A stretch of 64,000 bases of DNA from Saccharopolyspora gregorii (lineage in GTDB: Bacteria; Actinomycetota; Actinomycetes; Mycobacteriales; Pseudonocardiaceae), in NCBI RefSeq assembly GCF_024734405.1, contig NZ_CP059556.1, forward strand, positions 2,108,001 through 2,172,000, in the 5' to 3' direction. Under the pieces are notes generated by a model. It was given only the letters and a program-made list of their open reading frames with translations, did not search any database and was not told the DNA's origin. Positions 10,322 through 19,155 of this stretch are shown one piece after another (position 1 is the stretch's first letter; each line of letters opens with the position of its first letter). The translations under genes and the position numbers were made by a program.

Positions 10322-11950
10322 TTGATCTCTGCCTCGGGCCTAGAACTGCGCGCGGGTTCGCGCATCCTGCTCTCCGGCGCCACGTTGCGCGTCCAGCCGG
10401 GCGACCGGATCGGCCTGGTCGGCCGCAACGGCGCGGGCAAGACGACGACGCTGCGGGTGCTCGCCGGTGAGGGCGAGCCCTACGCCGGGGAGCTCGTCCG
10501 ACGCGGCGAACTCGGCTACCTCCCGCAGGACCCCCGCGAGGGCGACCTGTCGGTGACCGCGAAGGACCGGGTGCTCTCCGCCCGCGGCCTCGACCAGCTG
10601 CTGCGCGACATGGAGAAGGCGCAGACCGAGATGGCCGAGTTCGCCGACGACCGGAAGCGGGACAAGGCGATCAACCGCTACGGCAAGCTGGAGGAGCGCT
10701 TCGGCGCCCGCGGGGGTTACGCGGCCGAGAGCGAGGCCGGGCGGATCTGCTCGAACCTCGGGCTGGCGGACCGCATCCTGTCCCAGCCGCTGCGCACCCT
10801 CTCCGGTGGTCAGCGCAGGCGCGTCGAGCTCGCCCGCATCCTGTTCGCCGCCTCCGAGGCGGGGCCCGGCGGCCGTTCGGCGACGACCCTGCTGCTGGAC
10901 GAGCCGACGAACCACCTCGACGCGGACTCGATCAACTGGCTGCGCGAATTCCTCCGCTCGCACGACGGCGGGCTCGTGGTGATCAGCCACGACGTGGACC
11001 TGCTGGCCGACGTGGTGAACAAGGTGTGGTTCCTCGACGCGGTCCGCGGCGAGGCCGACGTCTACAACATGGATTGGAAGCGCTACCAGGAGGCGCGGGC
11101 CGCCGATGAGAAGCGCCGCCGCCGCGAACGCGCCAACGCCGAGAAGAAGGCCTCCACGCTGATGGCGCAGGCCGACAAGATGCGCGCCAAGGCGACCAAG
11201 GCCGTCGCCGCGCAGAACATGGCCCGCCGCGCGGAGAAGCTCGTCAACGACCTGGAAGAGGAGAAGGTCGACGACAAGGTCGCCAAGATCCGCTTCCCCG
11301 ACCCGGCGCCCTGCGGGCGCGTCCCGCTCACCGCGAGCGGGTTGTCGAAGTCCTACGGCTCGCTGGAGATCTTCAGCGGCGTGGACCTGGCGGTGGACCG
11401 CGGGGCGAAGGTCGTGGTCCTCGGTCTCAACGGCGCGGGCAAGACCACCCTGCTGCGGCTGCTCGGCGGCATGGAGGAACCGGACGCGGGTGCCATGGAA
11501 CCCGGGCACGGCCTGCGCGTCGGCTACTACGCGCAGGAGCACGAGACCCTCGACCACGACGCGAGCGTGTGGGCGAACATCCGCAGCGCCGCCCCGGACA
11601 CCCCGGAACAGCAGCTGCGCACCCTGCTCGGCGCGTTCCTGTTCCGCGGCGAACAGCTGGAGCAGCCCGCGGGCACCCTCTCCGGTGGCGAGAAGACGCG
11701 ATTGGCGTTGGCGGGCCTCGTCTCCAGCGCCGCGAACGTGCTGCTGCTGGACGAGCCGACGAACAACCTGGACCCCGCGAGCCGCGAGCAGGTCCTCGAC
11801 GCGCTGCGCAGTTTCACCGGAGCGGTGGTCCTGGTCACGCACGATCCAGGAGCCGTGGAAGCACTCGAGCCGGAACGGGTGATCCTGTTGCCCGACGGGA
11901 CCGAGGACCACTGGTCGGCTGATTACTTGGAGCTAGTGCAACTCGCCTGA
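10322..11950 (+). CDS. ABC-F family ATPase (ribosome-associated)
   Basis: 542 residues with two ATPase domains and no membrane segment, which defines ABC-F. Walker A motifs are GRNGAGKT (34-41) and GLNGAGKT in the second half. Signatures are LSGGQRRR and LSGGEKTR; Walker B motifs are LLLDEPTNHLD and LLLDEPTNNLD. The charged linker between domains (about 255-315) is the part that enters the ribosomal E site in this family. Relatives rescue or regulate stalled ribosomes, and some confer macrolide or pleuromutilin tolerance. Gene order with the next HTH and enoyl-CoA hydratase genes matches the Rv1473 region. Start is TTG 10322, with GGAG upstream. Confidence 0.9.
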   Translation: MISASGLELRAGSRILLSGATLRVQPGDRIGLVGRNGAGKTTTLRVLAGEGEPYAGELVRRGELGYLPQDPREGDLSVTAKDRVLSARGLDQLLRDMEKAQTEMAEFADDRKRDKAINRYGKLEERFGARGGYAAESEAGRICSNLGLADRILSQPLRTLSGGQRRRVELARILFAASEAGPGGRSATTLLLDEPTNHLDADSINWLREFLRSHDGGLVVISHDVDLLADVVNKVWFLDAVRGEADVYNMDWKRYQEARAADEKRRRRERANAEKKASTLMAQADKMRAKATKAVAAQNMARRAEKLVNDLEEEKVDDKVAKIRFPDPAPCGRVPLTASGLSKSYGSLEIFSGVDLAVDRGAKVVVLGLNGAGKTTLLRLLGGMEEPDAGAMEPGHGLRVGYYAQEHETLDHDASVWANIRSAAPDTPEQQLRTLLGAFLFRGEQLEQPAGTLSGGEKTRLALAGLVSSAANVLLLDEPTNNLDPASREQVLDALRSFTGAVVLVTHDPGAVEALEPERVILLPDGTEDHWSADYLELVQLA

Positions 11951-12279
11951 CGAGTGGTTTTTCCCACCACGATCTTTCCGCAACGCGTCACGGTCCGCCG
12001 CGACGACCGGTCGCCGCTCGCGACGAGCGGCGACCGACCCCGCACAGTCGTCACGCTCTGACCAGCCAAAACGTCGTGGGATGGCGATCCTCACCGCCGG
12101 ATGTCCCGAGTTGGCTAGACCGAACGGTCGAGCGCATTCCGGTGATCGCAGCCTATCGATCTCAACCGTTGGGCGATCTTTTTGCATGATCGCCTGGCGT
12201 TTACGGCCGTCCTGTTCGATCATTGCGACGACAGGGGTCGCGAGCGGCCCGACCTGTTCGGAGGGAAGGCGGGGACACT
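11951..12279 (+). other. 329-base intergenic region before the HTH gene
   Basis: No convincing gene. It is AT-richer than its surroundings around 12110-12220. An inverted repeat GCGATC-9-GATCGC lies at 12173-12193 and could be an operator for the HTH gene or the tail of the ABC-F transcript. No strong rho-independent terminator is evident. Confidence 0.5.
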
Positions 12280-12489
12280 GTGGCTGACCTGAAGAAGGGT
12301 GCGCGAATTACAGGGAGCGCCCGGGACAAGCTTGCCAGTGACCTGAAGAAGAAATACGAGAAGGGTGCGAGCATTCGCGCTCTCGCCGAGGCGACCGGCC
12401 GTTCCTACGGGTTCGTGCACCGAGTCCTCAGCGAGTCCGGGGTGCAGCTGCGCGGACGTGGGGGTGCGACGCGGACCAAGAAGAAGTGA
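12280..12489 (+). CDS. small helix-turn-helix protein (Rv1473A-like)
   Basis: 69 residues, very basic, with the helix-turn-helix IRALAEATGRSYGFVHRVL in the middle and a lysine-rich tail (TRTKKK). This small protein is highly conserved in actinobacteria next to the ABC-F gene. In Mycobacterium tuberculosis the equivalent is Rv1473A. It presumably binds DNA; its targets are unknown to me. Start GTG 12280 is preceded by a purine-rich stretch (GGAGGGAAGG, 10-19 bases upstream). Confidence 0.85.
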   Translation: MADLKKGARITGSARDKLASDLKKKYEKGASIRALAEATGRSYGFVHRVLSESGVQLRGRGGATRTKKK

Positions 12490-12603
12490 CCCGGCGGGCA
12501 TGATCGGTTCCATGCGGTCCGTTTTCGACCGGCGGGTAACGTCTTGCGCGGTTCCTGTCCGGTCAACGCAGAACTGATGGAGGCCCGCTTGGAGCAGTCG
12601 AGG

Positions 12604-13389
12604 ATGGACGCCGACCTTCTGGACCGTGGCGGTGTGGGGCTCACGGTCCAGGGGCGGCGCGCCACCATCACACTTGATCGCCCGGACAAGTTGAACGCGC
12701 AGACGCCGGCCACCTGGGCGGCGCTGCGCGACATCGGACAGTCCCTCGACCCGGAGGTCCGGGTCGTGGTGGTGCGAGGGCGGGGGCGCGCGTTCTCCGC
12801 AGGGCTGGACCGGCGGCTGTTCGGGGCCGACGAGGTGGACGGCGAACCCGGCCTGGTCTCGCTGGGGCAGCGCCCCACCGAAGAGGCCGACGCCGCGATC
12901 GCCACGTTCCAGCAGGGGTTCAGCTGGCTGCGGGAACCCGACCGGGTGACCATCGCGGCCGTGCACGGGCACGCCATCGGCGCGGGCTTCCAGCTCGCCC
13001 TGGCCTGCGACCTGCGAGTGCTGACCGAAGACGCTTCGCTGCGGATGGCCGAGACCGGGCTGGGGCTGGTCCCGGACCTCGGCGGCACCTTGCCGCTGGT
13101 GCGCGCGGTGGGTTACGCGCGTGCCGTGGAGATCTGCGTGAGCGGGCGGGACGTCCCGGCCGCGGAGGCGCTGCGGATCGGCCTGGCCAACTCGGTCGTC
13201 GCGGCCGACGAGCTCGACGCGGAGGTGGACCGGCTGGTGGAGGCGCTGAGCGCACCGCCGGAAGGGGCGGTCCGCGAAACGCTGGCGTTGCTGGCCCAGG
13301 CCGACGAGGCCGTGGACCCGGAGCAGCAGCTGGCGGCGGAGCGGGCGGCGCAGATCCGCCGGATCTCCGGCATGCTCGGCTCCGGCTGA
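12604..13389 (+). CDS. enoyl-CoA hydratase/isomerase family protein
   Basis: Crotonase-fold protein of about 261 residues. Oxyanion-hole segments are GRAFSAGLD and HAIGAGFQLALACD. Of the two catalytic glutamates of classical hydratases, the one in the second helix is replaced (GAGFQL instead of GGGCEL), while the other is kept in RMAETGLGL. It may therefore not hydrate enoyl-CoA; isomerase, hydrolase or other crotonase chemistry is possible. Start is uncertain: ATG 12604 has GGAG 9 bases upstream, while TTG 12589 and ATG 12577 are alternatives. Position matches echA12 (Rv1472) next to the ABC-F gene. Confidence 0.82.
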   Translation: MDADLLDRGGVGLTVQGRRATITLDRPDKLNAQTPATWAALRDIGQSLDPEVRVVVVRGRGRAFSAGLDRRLFGADEVDGEPGLVSLGQRPTEEADAAIATFQQGFSWLREPDRVTIAAVHGHAIGAGFQLALACDLRVLTEDASLRMAETGLGLVPDLGGTLPLVRAVGYARAVEICVSGRDVPAAEALRIGLANSVVAADELDAEVDRLVEALSAPPEGAVRETLALLAQADEAVDPEQQLAAERAAQIRRISGMLGSG

Positions 13390-13472
13390 GCGGTAGCGCG
13401 TTCTCGACCCCGGGGGCCTTCGGGCTCGGGGCGCGAGCGCCGAGATCTCCAGATCGGGAGCTCTTCCGAATC

Positions 13473-13505
13473 GGGGCCGGTTCCGCATCGCGCGGGACCG
13501 GCCCC
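13473..13505 (+). terminator. bidirectional hairpin terminator
   Basis: Arms GGGGCCGGTTCCG (13473-13485) and CGGGACCGGCCCC (13493-13505) pair over 13 bases with one G-T pair and a 7-base loop. It separates the convergent enoyl-CoA hydratase and SIS genes. Confidence 0.7.
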
Positions 13506-13523
13506 GGTTCGTGTTCCTGCGGG

Positions 13524-14327
13524 TCAGACGAGTCCGGGGACCCGGGCTCCGTAGTGCTGCAGGTTCGCCTTGTTCGCCTCGTCGCCGCCGACGGTGTTGG
13601 CGCTGCGCCACACCGGCAGCGGCACCTCCGCCCGCTGCGCGGCGTCGTGCAGCTCCACCAGCAGCATGTTCCACAGGTAGGCGTTGGACAGCGAGGACAG
13701 CGGCGCGGTCACCGGTTCCGCCACCGGGTAGCTGGCGTCACCGCCCGGCACCAGCGTGTCCAGCACGATCCCCGCTTGGGCGGCGAGCGTGGTGCCCGCG
13801 CGCAGCGGGGCGTCGGCGGAGGCCAGCGGCGAGGTGATCGCGACGACCACCGAGCCGGCTTCGGCCGCGGCGATCGCCAGCTCCACCGGGTACGGGTTCA
13901 CCCCGGAGTTGGAGAACACGACCAAGGCGTCCCGCCCGCCGCGGAACCCCGCTTCGGCGAGGACTTCGCGGGCGAGCCCGCTGGTGCGTTCGGTGTTCGT
14001 GGAGGCCACCGCGCCGTGCAGCGGAAGCAGGTCGGGGTGGTACAGCGGACGCACCGCGGCCAGCCCGCCCGCGCGGTAGAACGACTCCATCACCCCGGCG
14101 AGGGAGTGGCCGGCGCCCGCGGTGAACACGAGGCCGTCCGCGCGCACGCAGTCGAGCAGCGCTTCGGCCGCCCCGCGCAGCGCCGCCGCGTTGTGCTCGC
14201 CGATGGCGCGCAGGTGCGCGAGGGTCGGTTCGGCGTGGTGCGGGCCGGTCACGGCTCGTGTCGGTTCCGGTGGGGGCGTGGCGGTCGAGGTGGCCTCGGG
14301 GCGGCCGGTGCCGGGATTGTCGGGCAT
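13524..14327 (-). CDS. SIS-domain sugar isomerase-type protein
   Basis: 267 residues. After a disordered N-terminus of about 30 residues comes a SIS fold: DGLVFTAGAGHSL and ALVVFSNSGVNPYPVELA carry the small-residue loops that bind phosphosugars. It resembles the sugar isomerase-domain proteins once grouped as UPF0309. Substrate unknown. Start ATG has AGGAG 7 bases upstream and a good promoter (TTGCCA-16-TATAGA) further up. A TetR-family gene diverges from it and is a plausible regulator. Confidence 0.82.
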   Translation of the reverse strand: MPDNPGTGRPEATSTATPPPEPTRAVTGPHHAEPTLAHLRAIGEHNAAALRGAAEALLDCVRADGLVFTAGAGHSLAGVMESFYRAGGLAAVRPLYHPDLLPLHGAVASTNTERTSGLAREVLAEAGFRGGRDALVVFSNSGVNPYPVELAIAAAEAGSVVVAITSPLASADAPLRAGTTLAAQAGIVLDTLVPGGDASYPVAEPVTAPLSSLSNAYLWNMLLVELHDAAQRAEVPLPVWRSANTVGGDEANKANLQHYGARVPGLV

Positions 14328-14365
14328 GCGCGGACTCCTGGGTGCGAACTGCGGAACCCTGCCGG

Positions 14366-14393
14366 TCTATACCAATGGCGCGGGTGCTGGCAA
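14366..14393 (-). promoter_or_regulatory. sigma70-type promoter of the SIS gene
   Basis: On the minus strand TTGCCA (14393-14388) and TATAGA (14371-14366) are separated by 16 bases, and the ATG follows 38 bases downstream of the -10 box. This is the best two-box promoter I found in the window. Confidence 0.65.
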
Positions 14394-14452
14394 CCGAGGA
14401 GCGGCCCGCGGGCGGCGCCGTGTTGATCGCGGTGCGGTGATCACTCCCGCGC

Positions 14453-14458
14453 TACAAT
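14453..14458 (+). promoter_or_regulatory. -10 box (TACAAT) of the TetR gene
   Basis: TACAAT lies 89 bases before the TetR start, in an AT-rich patch. A -35 at proper spacing is not recognisable. GGTGATCACTC just upstream contains the palindrome TGATCA. Confidence 0.5.
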
Positions 14459-14547
14459 GATTACTCTGCGGTGTCGGTCGCGGGACGGGCGCCGCTGCAC
14501 GCACGAGCCGACGCAAGATCAACGAGCGCAAGATCAACAGGGGATGC

Positions 14548-15171
14548 ATGCCGCAGCGTAGGAATCGTCGGGTCCAGCTCGCCGACGCCGCGATCGAGGT
14601 GCTGGCGAGGGACGGGGGTCGCGGCCTGACCCATCGGGCCGTGGACCGCGAGGCGGGCTTCCCCGAGGGCACCACCAAGAACTACCACCCGAACCGGGAT
14701 TCCCTGTACGTGGCGATCGCCCGGCGGATGGCCGATCAGCAGACCGCGGCGATGCGGCGGCTGCGGGAGAACATGCCGGAGGGCGTGTCCGCGGACGACG
14801 TGCGGGCGCTGTACCTGGCGATGCTGCGGCGGATGGCGGGCGCGGCGCGCTCGCAGTTCCTGGCGCTGTTCGAGCTCCAGCTGGAAGGCGTGCGGAACCC
14901 GCAGGTGCGCTCGGCGCTCGGCGAGATGACCCTGGCGGGGGTCGATTCGGCGGTCACCCTGCACGCCGCGGTCGGCGAACCGATCTCCGCGCGCGGCGGC
15001 GGGCTGCTGGAGGCCGGGATGATGGGCGTGGCGATGTCCGTGCTGAGCCTGCCGGACGACGTGGTGGGGCGGATCGGGTTCGGCGATCCCGACGAGCTGG
15101 GGCGCTCGCTGCTGGGGATGGCGGTGGACGCGGAGCCGGCGGACGGCCTGCTGCGCGGGCAGGCGAGCTGA
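14548..15171 (+). CDS. TetR-family transcriptional regulator
   Basis: 207 residues. The N-terminal HTH spans about 8-52 (LADAAIEVLARDGGRGLTHR, then AVDREAGFPEG); the usual recognition-helix motif LYxHF is replaced by TKNYHPNRDSLY, an unusual but recognised variant. The remainder is the ligand-binding helical domain. Divergent from the SIS gene, with 220 bases between, so autoregulation and control of that gene are likely. AGGGG precedes the ATG. Confidence 0.82.
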   Translation: MPQRRNRRVQLADAAIEVLARDGGRGLTHRAVDREAGFPEGTTKNYHPNRDSLYVAIARRMADQQTAAMRRLRENMPEGVSADDVRALYLAMLRRMAGAARSQFLALFELQLEGVRNPQVRSALGEMTLAGVDSAVTLHAAVGEPISARGGGLLEAGMMGVAMSVLSLPDDVVGRIGFGDPDELGRSLLGMAVDAEPADGLLRGQAS

Positions 15172-15468
15172 CCGCTCCCGCCGCGAACCGGTCCCGCCGG
15201 AACCCGTCCCGCTCGCCGGGTGGCGAGTTCCGAGGTGCTGCGCGGGCCGTTCCTCCCCCTCGCGGGACGAGCGGTCCGCTTCGTCGTTCCGGTCCGGTGA
15301 GCTGGGGTTCCGCCCCAGGTGGCCGCGCTGCGCAGTGGCAAGATCACGACAGGTAGTCTTCGTTCTCCCGGTACCGCTGTCCGCGGGCGCCGAGCGGGTT
15401 GGCATCATTGCTCGCGGCGTGTCCATGCGAGACCAGCAGAATCGACTCCCGTGGGGTGCAACGAAGGC

Positions 15469-16182
15469 ATGTCGAATCCGCCTCTGCAAGACGGCCCGGT
15501 CGAACCCTTGGCGGTCGTGTTCGCCCGCCTCTCCGACGTTCCGCTGGACCAGGTGGACAAGCTGATCGAGGCCACCGGCGCCGTCTACGGCGAGCTCAAC
15601 AAGATCCACGGCCACCCGTACTGGGGCGAGCTGGTGCTGCACCAGGGCGCCGCGATCAAGGCCCTGCGGGAGGCGCGGGAGTGCCTGGACGCGCTGCGCT
15701 CGGAGGCGGTGGGTGCGCGCAACACCGAGCTGGGCGTCACCGTCGCCACCGCCGTCGTGGACGGCGAACGCCACTACGCCACGACCAGCGACGACAAGGC
15801 GTCCCTGGTGGAGAAGGTGCTGCGGCCGCCGACGGCGGGCCGGGCCGCGCACCTGTACGTGTGGGACCGGCCGTACGAGAGCGACGAGATCGCCGGGCCG
15901 TACCAGCAGCTGCGGATCGTGACCGACGCGGACGCCGAGGTCGGGGTGCTCAACTACACCGAGGAGTCCGAGGAGGGCGACCTCACCTCGTGGCACACCT
16001 GCAACCCGGCGCCGCTGGCGGACGCGCCGAAGCTCCGGTTCGACGCGGGCAGCGCGCTGCTGTTCCCGAAGGACTCGGTGCTGCCGTTCCGCGACCTGCG
16101 CGCGGGGCTGCTCGGCTACGTCGTCGACGGCTCCCGGCCGGACGCGGTGCAGTGGCAGCAGGCCCGCTGGGGCGACACCTGA
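15469..16182 (+). CDS. Imm1-like protein of unknown function
   Basis: 237 residues, no signal peptide or membrane segment. The N-terminal 90 residues look helical (ARLSDVPLDQVDKLIEATGA). The C-terminal part has a beta-rich pattern ending in FRDLRAGLLGYVVDGSRPD and VQWQQA, with an upstream LNYTEE segment, which resembles immunity proteins of the Imm1 family. No toxin gene lies beside it. The assignment rests on pattern only. ATG 15469 has GAAGG directly upstream. Confidence 0.5.
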   Translation: MSNPPLQDGPVEPLAVVFARLSDVPLDQVDKLIEATGAVYGELNKIHGHPYWGELVLHQGAAIKALREARECLDALRSEAVGARNTELGVTVATAVVDGERHYATTSDDKASLVEKVLRPPTAGRAAHLYVWDRPYESDEIAGPYQQLRIVTDADAEVGVLNYTEESEEGDLTSWHTCNPAPLADAPKLRFDAGSALLFPKDSVLPFRDLRAGLLGYVVDGSRPDAVQWQQARWGDT

Positions 16183-16332
16183 TCGTGCGGGTGGGCGCGG
16201 GCCGATCCGGTACCGCGTAACGGTTGGGTACACACTCCGTGACCTGGCCTGCGGCACGGCTCGTGGAGCATTGACTAACCGCACCCGGGGATGGTTCTTT
16301 CTCCTCACTTCTGGAGAAGGGTGGGGTGCATC

Positions 16333-18114
16333 GTGGGGCGGAGACTGCTCGTCGCGCTGCTCGTCCTGGGTGGCCTGCTCGTGCCGAACGCGGCCATCGC
16401 GGCGCCCGCCGAGCAGGGCGAGGCCCGGCTGCGGGTCGCGGTGCCGCAGCAGATCGACTCGCTCAACCCGTTCCTCGGGTACTCGCTGGCCGCCACCGAC
16501 CTGTTCCGGCTGATCTACCCCACGCTGACGACCTACAGCCCCGAGGACTTCTCGGCCACCCCCGAGCTCGCGGAGAGCTGGGAGACCTCCCTGGACCGGC
16601 TGACCTGGACCTTCCGCATCCGGGACGGCGTGCGGTGGACCGACGGGCAGCCGGTCACCGCCCGCGACGCCGCCTACACCTACGACCGGATGATGCGGGA
16701 TCCGGCGGCGGCCACCGCGAACGGCAACTTCGTGGAGAACTTCGCCTCGGTCGCCGCGCCCGACGAGCGGACCCTGGTGATCCGCACCAAGACGCCGCAG
16801 GCCACGATGCTGGCCATCGACGCGCCGATCGTGCCCGAGCACGTGTGGTCCGGGATCCCCGACGTCGCCGGGTTCGCCAACGACCGGATGCCGGTGGTCG
16901 GGTCCGGCCCGTTCGTGCTCACCGAGTACGAACCGGAGCAGTACGCGACGCTGCGCGCGAACCGGCGGTTCTGGCGCGGGCCCCCGAAGATCTCCGAGCT
17001 GCAGTTCGTGCAGTTCAAGAACACCGACGCCTCGGTGCAAGCGCTGCGCAAGGGCGACGTGGACGTCGCCCAGCGGCTCACCCCCGCCCAGTTCGACGCG
17101 CTCGCCGGGGAACGCGACATCGCGCAGGTGCGCGGTCAGGGCCGCCGGTTCTTCGAGATGCTGATCAACCCGGGCGCGGCGGACAGCGCGGGCGACCCCA
17201 TCGGCAGCGGGCACCCGGCGCTGCGCGACGTCCGGGTGCGCCGGGCCATCGACCACGCCGTGGACAAGGAAGCACTGGTCGAGCGGGTGCTCAACGGCTA
17301 CGGGCAGGTCGGCGGCGGCTACCTCCCGCCGATCTTCGACGACTACCACTGGAACCCGCCGCGGCCCCGCGAGTTCGACCTGGCCGAGGCGAACCGGCAG
17401 CTCGACGCGGCCGGCTACCGGCGCGGCCCCGACGGCGTCCGCCGCACCCCGCAGGGGCAGCCGCTGGACCTGCGGTTCATGCTGCACGCCAGCGCCTCCG
17501 CCGACGCGCAGGTCGGGGAGTTCGTGAAGCGCTGGCTCGCCGACGTCGGCATCCGCGTGCGGCTCGAACCCGTCTCGGACAACCAGGTCAACGACCGCAC
17601 CACCGCCGGGGACTTCGACCTGGCCGTCTCCGGCTGGTCGGCGAACCCGGACCCGGACTACGTGCTGCGGCTGCAGACCTGCGCCTCCCGGCCCACCCCG
17701 GAAGGCGGCGGCACGCCCGACTCGTTCCTGTGCGACCCGGCCTACGACGACAGCTACGCGAAGCAGCTCGGGGAGTTCGACCCGGCGAAGCGGATCGAGC
17801 TAGTGCAGCAGGCCCAGGCGCGGTTCTACGAGCAGGCGTCCGCATCGGTGCTGTACTACCAGAACTCGCTGGAGGCCTACCGCTCCGACCGGTTCAGCGG
17901 GTTCACCGCGCAACCCGCCGACGGCGGCGTGATCACCGGGCAGCAGGGCTACTGGGGCTACTACGGGGCGCGGCCCACCGCGGCCGCCACGACCTCGCGG
18001 GCCGCCGACGACCGCACCACCCTGCTGGTGCTGGCCGGCGTGGTGCTCGTCGCGGGCGCGGTGGGCCTGCTGGTGGCGCGGCACCGGCGGGCCACCGTCG
18101 ACGAACGGGAGTGA
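16333..18114 (+). CDS. peptide ABC transporter substrate-binding protein, membrane-anchored by its C-terminus
   Basis: Family 5 (oligopeptide/nickel type) binding protein of about 593 residues. The start GTG 16333 gives a signal peptide MGRRLLVALLVLGGLLVPN ending AIA-APA, with no lipobox cysteine. The mature domain includes the family segment VRRAIDHAVDKEALVERVL. A hydrophobic stretch near the C-terminus (TLLVLAGVVLVAGAVGLLVA) followed by basic residues looks like a membrane anchor, replacing the usual lipid anchor. An alternative ATG 16291 would lengthen the leader. It opens a four-gene importer operon. Confidence 0.88.
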   Translation: MGRRLLVALLVLGGLLVPNAAIAAPAEQGEARLRVAVPQQIDSLNPFLGYSLAATDLFRLIYPTLTTYSPEDFSATPELAESWETSLDRLTWTFRIRDGVRWTDGQPVTARDAAYTYDRMMRDPAAATANGNFVENFASVAAPDERTLVIRTKTPQATMLAIDAPIVPEHVWSGIPDVAGFANDRMPVVGSGPFVLTEYEPEQYATLRANRRFWRGPPKISELQFVQFKNTDASVQALRKGDVDVAQRLTPAQFDALAGERDIAQVRGQGRRFFEMLINPGAADSAGDPIGSGHPALRDVRVRRAIDHAVDKEALVERVLNGYGQVGGGYLPPIFDDYHWNPPRPREFDLAEANRQLDAAGYRRGPDGVRRTPQGQPLDLRFMLHASASADAQVGEFVKRWLADVGIRVRLEPVSDNQVNDRTTAGDFDLAVSGWSANPDPDYVLRLQTCASRPTPEGGGTPDSFLCDPAYDDSYAKQLGEFDPAKRIELVQQAQARFYEQASASVLYYQNSLEAYRSDRFSGFTAQPADGGVITGQQGYWGYYGARPTAAATTSRAADDRTTLLVLAGVVLVAGAVGLLVARHRRATVDERE

Positions 18115-18117
18115 GGC

Positions 18118-19155
18118 ATGGCCGACTTGACGGTCGAAGCCGGGGACCAGGCGGCCCGGGGCCGCGCCGGCGGGGGCTGGCCCGGGTACCTGGCGCGCAA
18201 GCTCGGCGGCGGGCTGGTGAGCGTGTTCCTGGTGGCGGTGCTCGGGTTCTTCCTGTTCCGGGTGCTGCCCGGCGACCCGGTGCGCACCATGACGCGCGGT
18301 GCGCCCGTGTCCGCCGAACAGCTGGAGCAGCTGCGGCAGCGGCTCGGGCTCGACCAGCCGCTGTGGAAGCAGTTCGTCGACTACCTCGGCGCGCTGGTGC
18401 GCGGTGACCTCGGCACCTCCTACACCTACAGCAGGCCGGTGGCGGAGCTGATCGGCGAGCGGTTCGGCCCGACGGTGCTGCTGGTGGGCACCGCGACCGT
18501 GCTGGCCGTCGCGCTCGGGCTGTGGATGGGCACCCGGGCGGCGTGGCGGCACGGCAGCGCGTTCGACAAGGCATCCACGTCCGTCGCGCTCACCCTGTGG
18601 TCGGTGCCGACGTTCTGGCTCGGGCTGATCGTGCTCATGGTGTTCGGCGTCGGGGTGGGGCCGATCCCGGGGCTGTTCCCCGTCGGCGGGATGGTCTCGC
18701 CGGACACGCCGCCGGTGCTGATCTCGCAGGTGCTGGACGTGGCGCGGCACCTGGTGCTGCCCGCGCTGACCATGGTCGCGGTGATCTACGCGCAGTACCT
18801 GATGGTGATGCGCTCCTCGCTGCTGGAGGAGATGGGCGCCGACTACCTCACCACCGCGCGCGCGAAGGGCCTGCGCGAAGACCTGGTGCGGCGCAGACAC
18901 GCGGTGCCGAACGCGCTGCTGCCCACCGTGACGTTGATCTTCCTGCACCTCGGGCTGGTCGTCGGCGGCGCGATCACGGTGGAGACGGTGTACTCGTGGC
19001 CCGGCTTGGGCCTGCTGACCTTCGAAGCGCTGCGCGTGCCCGACCTGCCGCTGCTGCAGGGCACGTTCATCGTGCTGGCCGGGAGCGTGATCGTGATGAA
19101 CGTGGTGGCGGACCTGCTCTACCGGGTCCTGGACCCGCGGGTGCGTGCGGCATGA
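18118..19155 (+). CDS. peptide ABC transporter permease, OppB/DppB type
   Basis: 345-residue inner-membrane permease with about six helices. The first helix (VFLVAVLGFFLFRVLPGDPV) and the EAA loop (ADYLTTARAKGLREDLVRRR) that contacts the ATPase are typical of DppB. Three bases separate it from the binding-protein stop, and GGAGTGAGG lies just before the ATG. Partner of the next permease. Confidence 0.92.
   Translation: MADLTVEAGDQAARGRAGGGWPGYLARKLGGGLVSVFLVAVLGFFLFRVLPGDPVRTMTRGAPVSAEQLEQLRQRLGLDQPLWKQFVDYLGALVRGDLGTSYTYSRPVAELIGERFGPTVLLVGTATVLAVALGLWMGTRAAWRHGSAFDKASTSVALTLWSVPTFWLGLIVLMVFGVGVGPIPGLFPVGGMVSPDTPPVLISQVLDVARHLVLPALTMVAVIYAQYLMVMRSSLLEEMGADYLTTARAKGLREDLVRRRHAVPNALLPTVTLIFLHLGLVVGGAITVETVYSWPGLGLLTFEALRVPDLPLLQGTFIVLAGSVIVMNVVADLLYRVLDPRVRAA

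Noticed and set aside
14461-17487. 1008-residue open frame on the minus strand
   Set aside because: Spans the TetR, Imm1-like and binding-protein genes in antisense. High GC removes stop codons from this frame.
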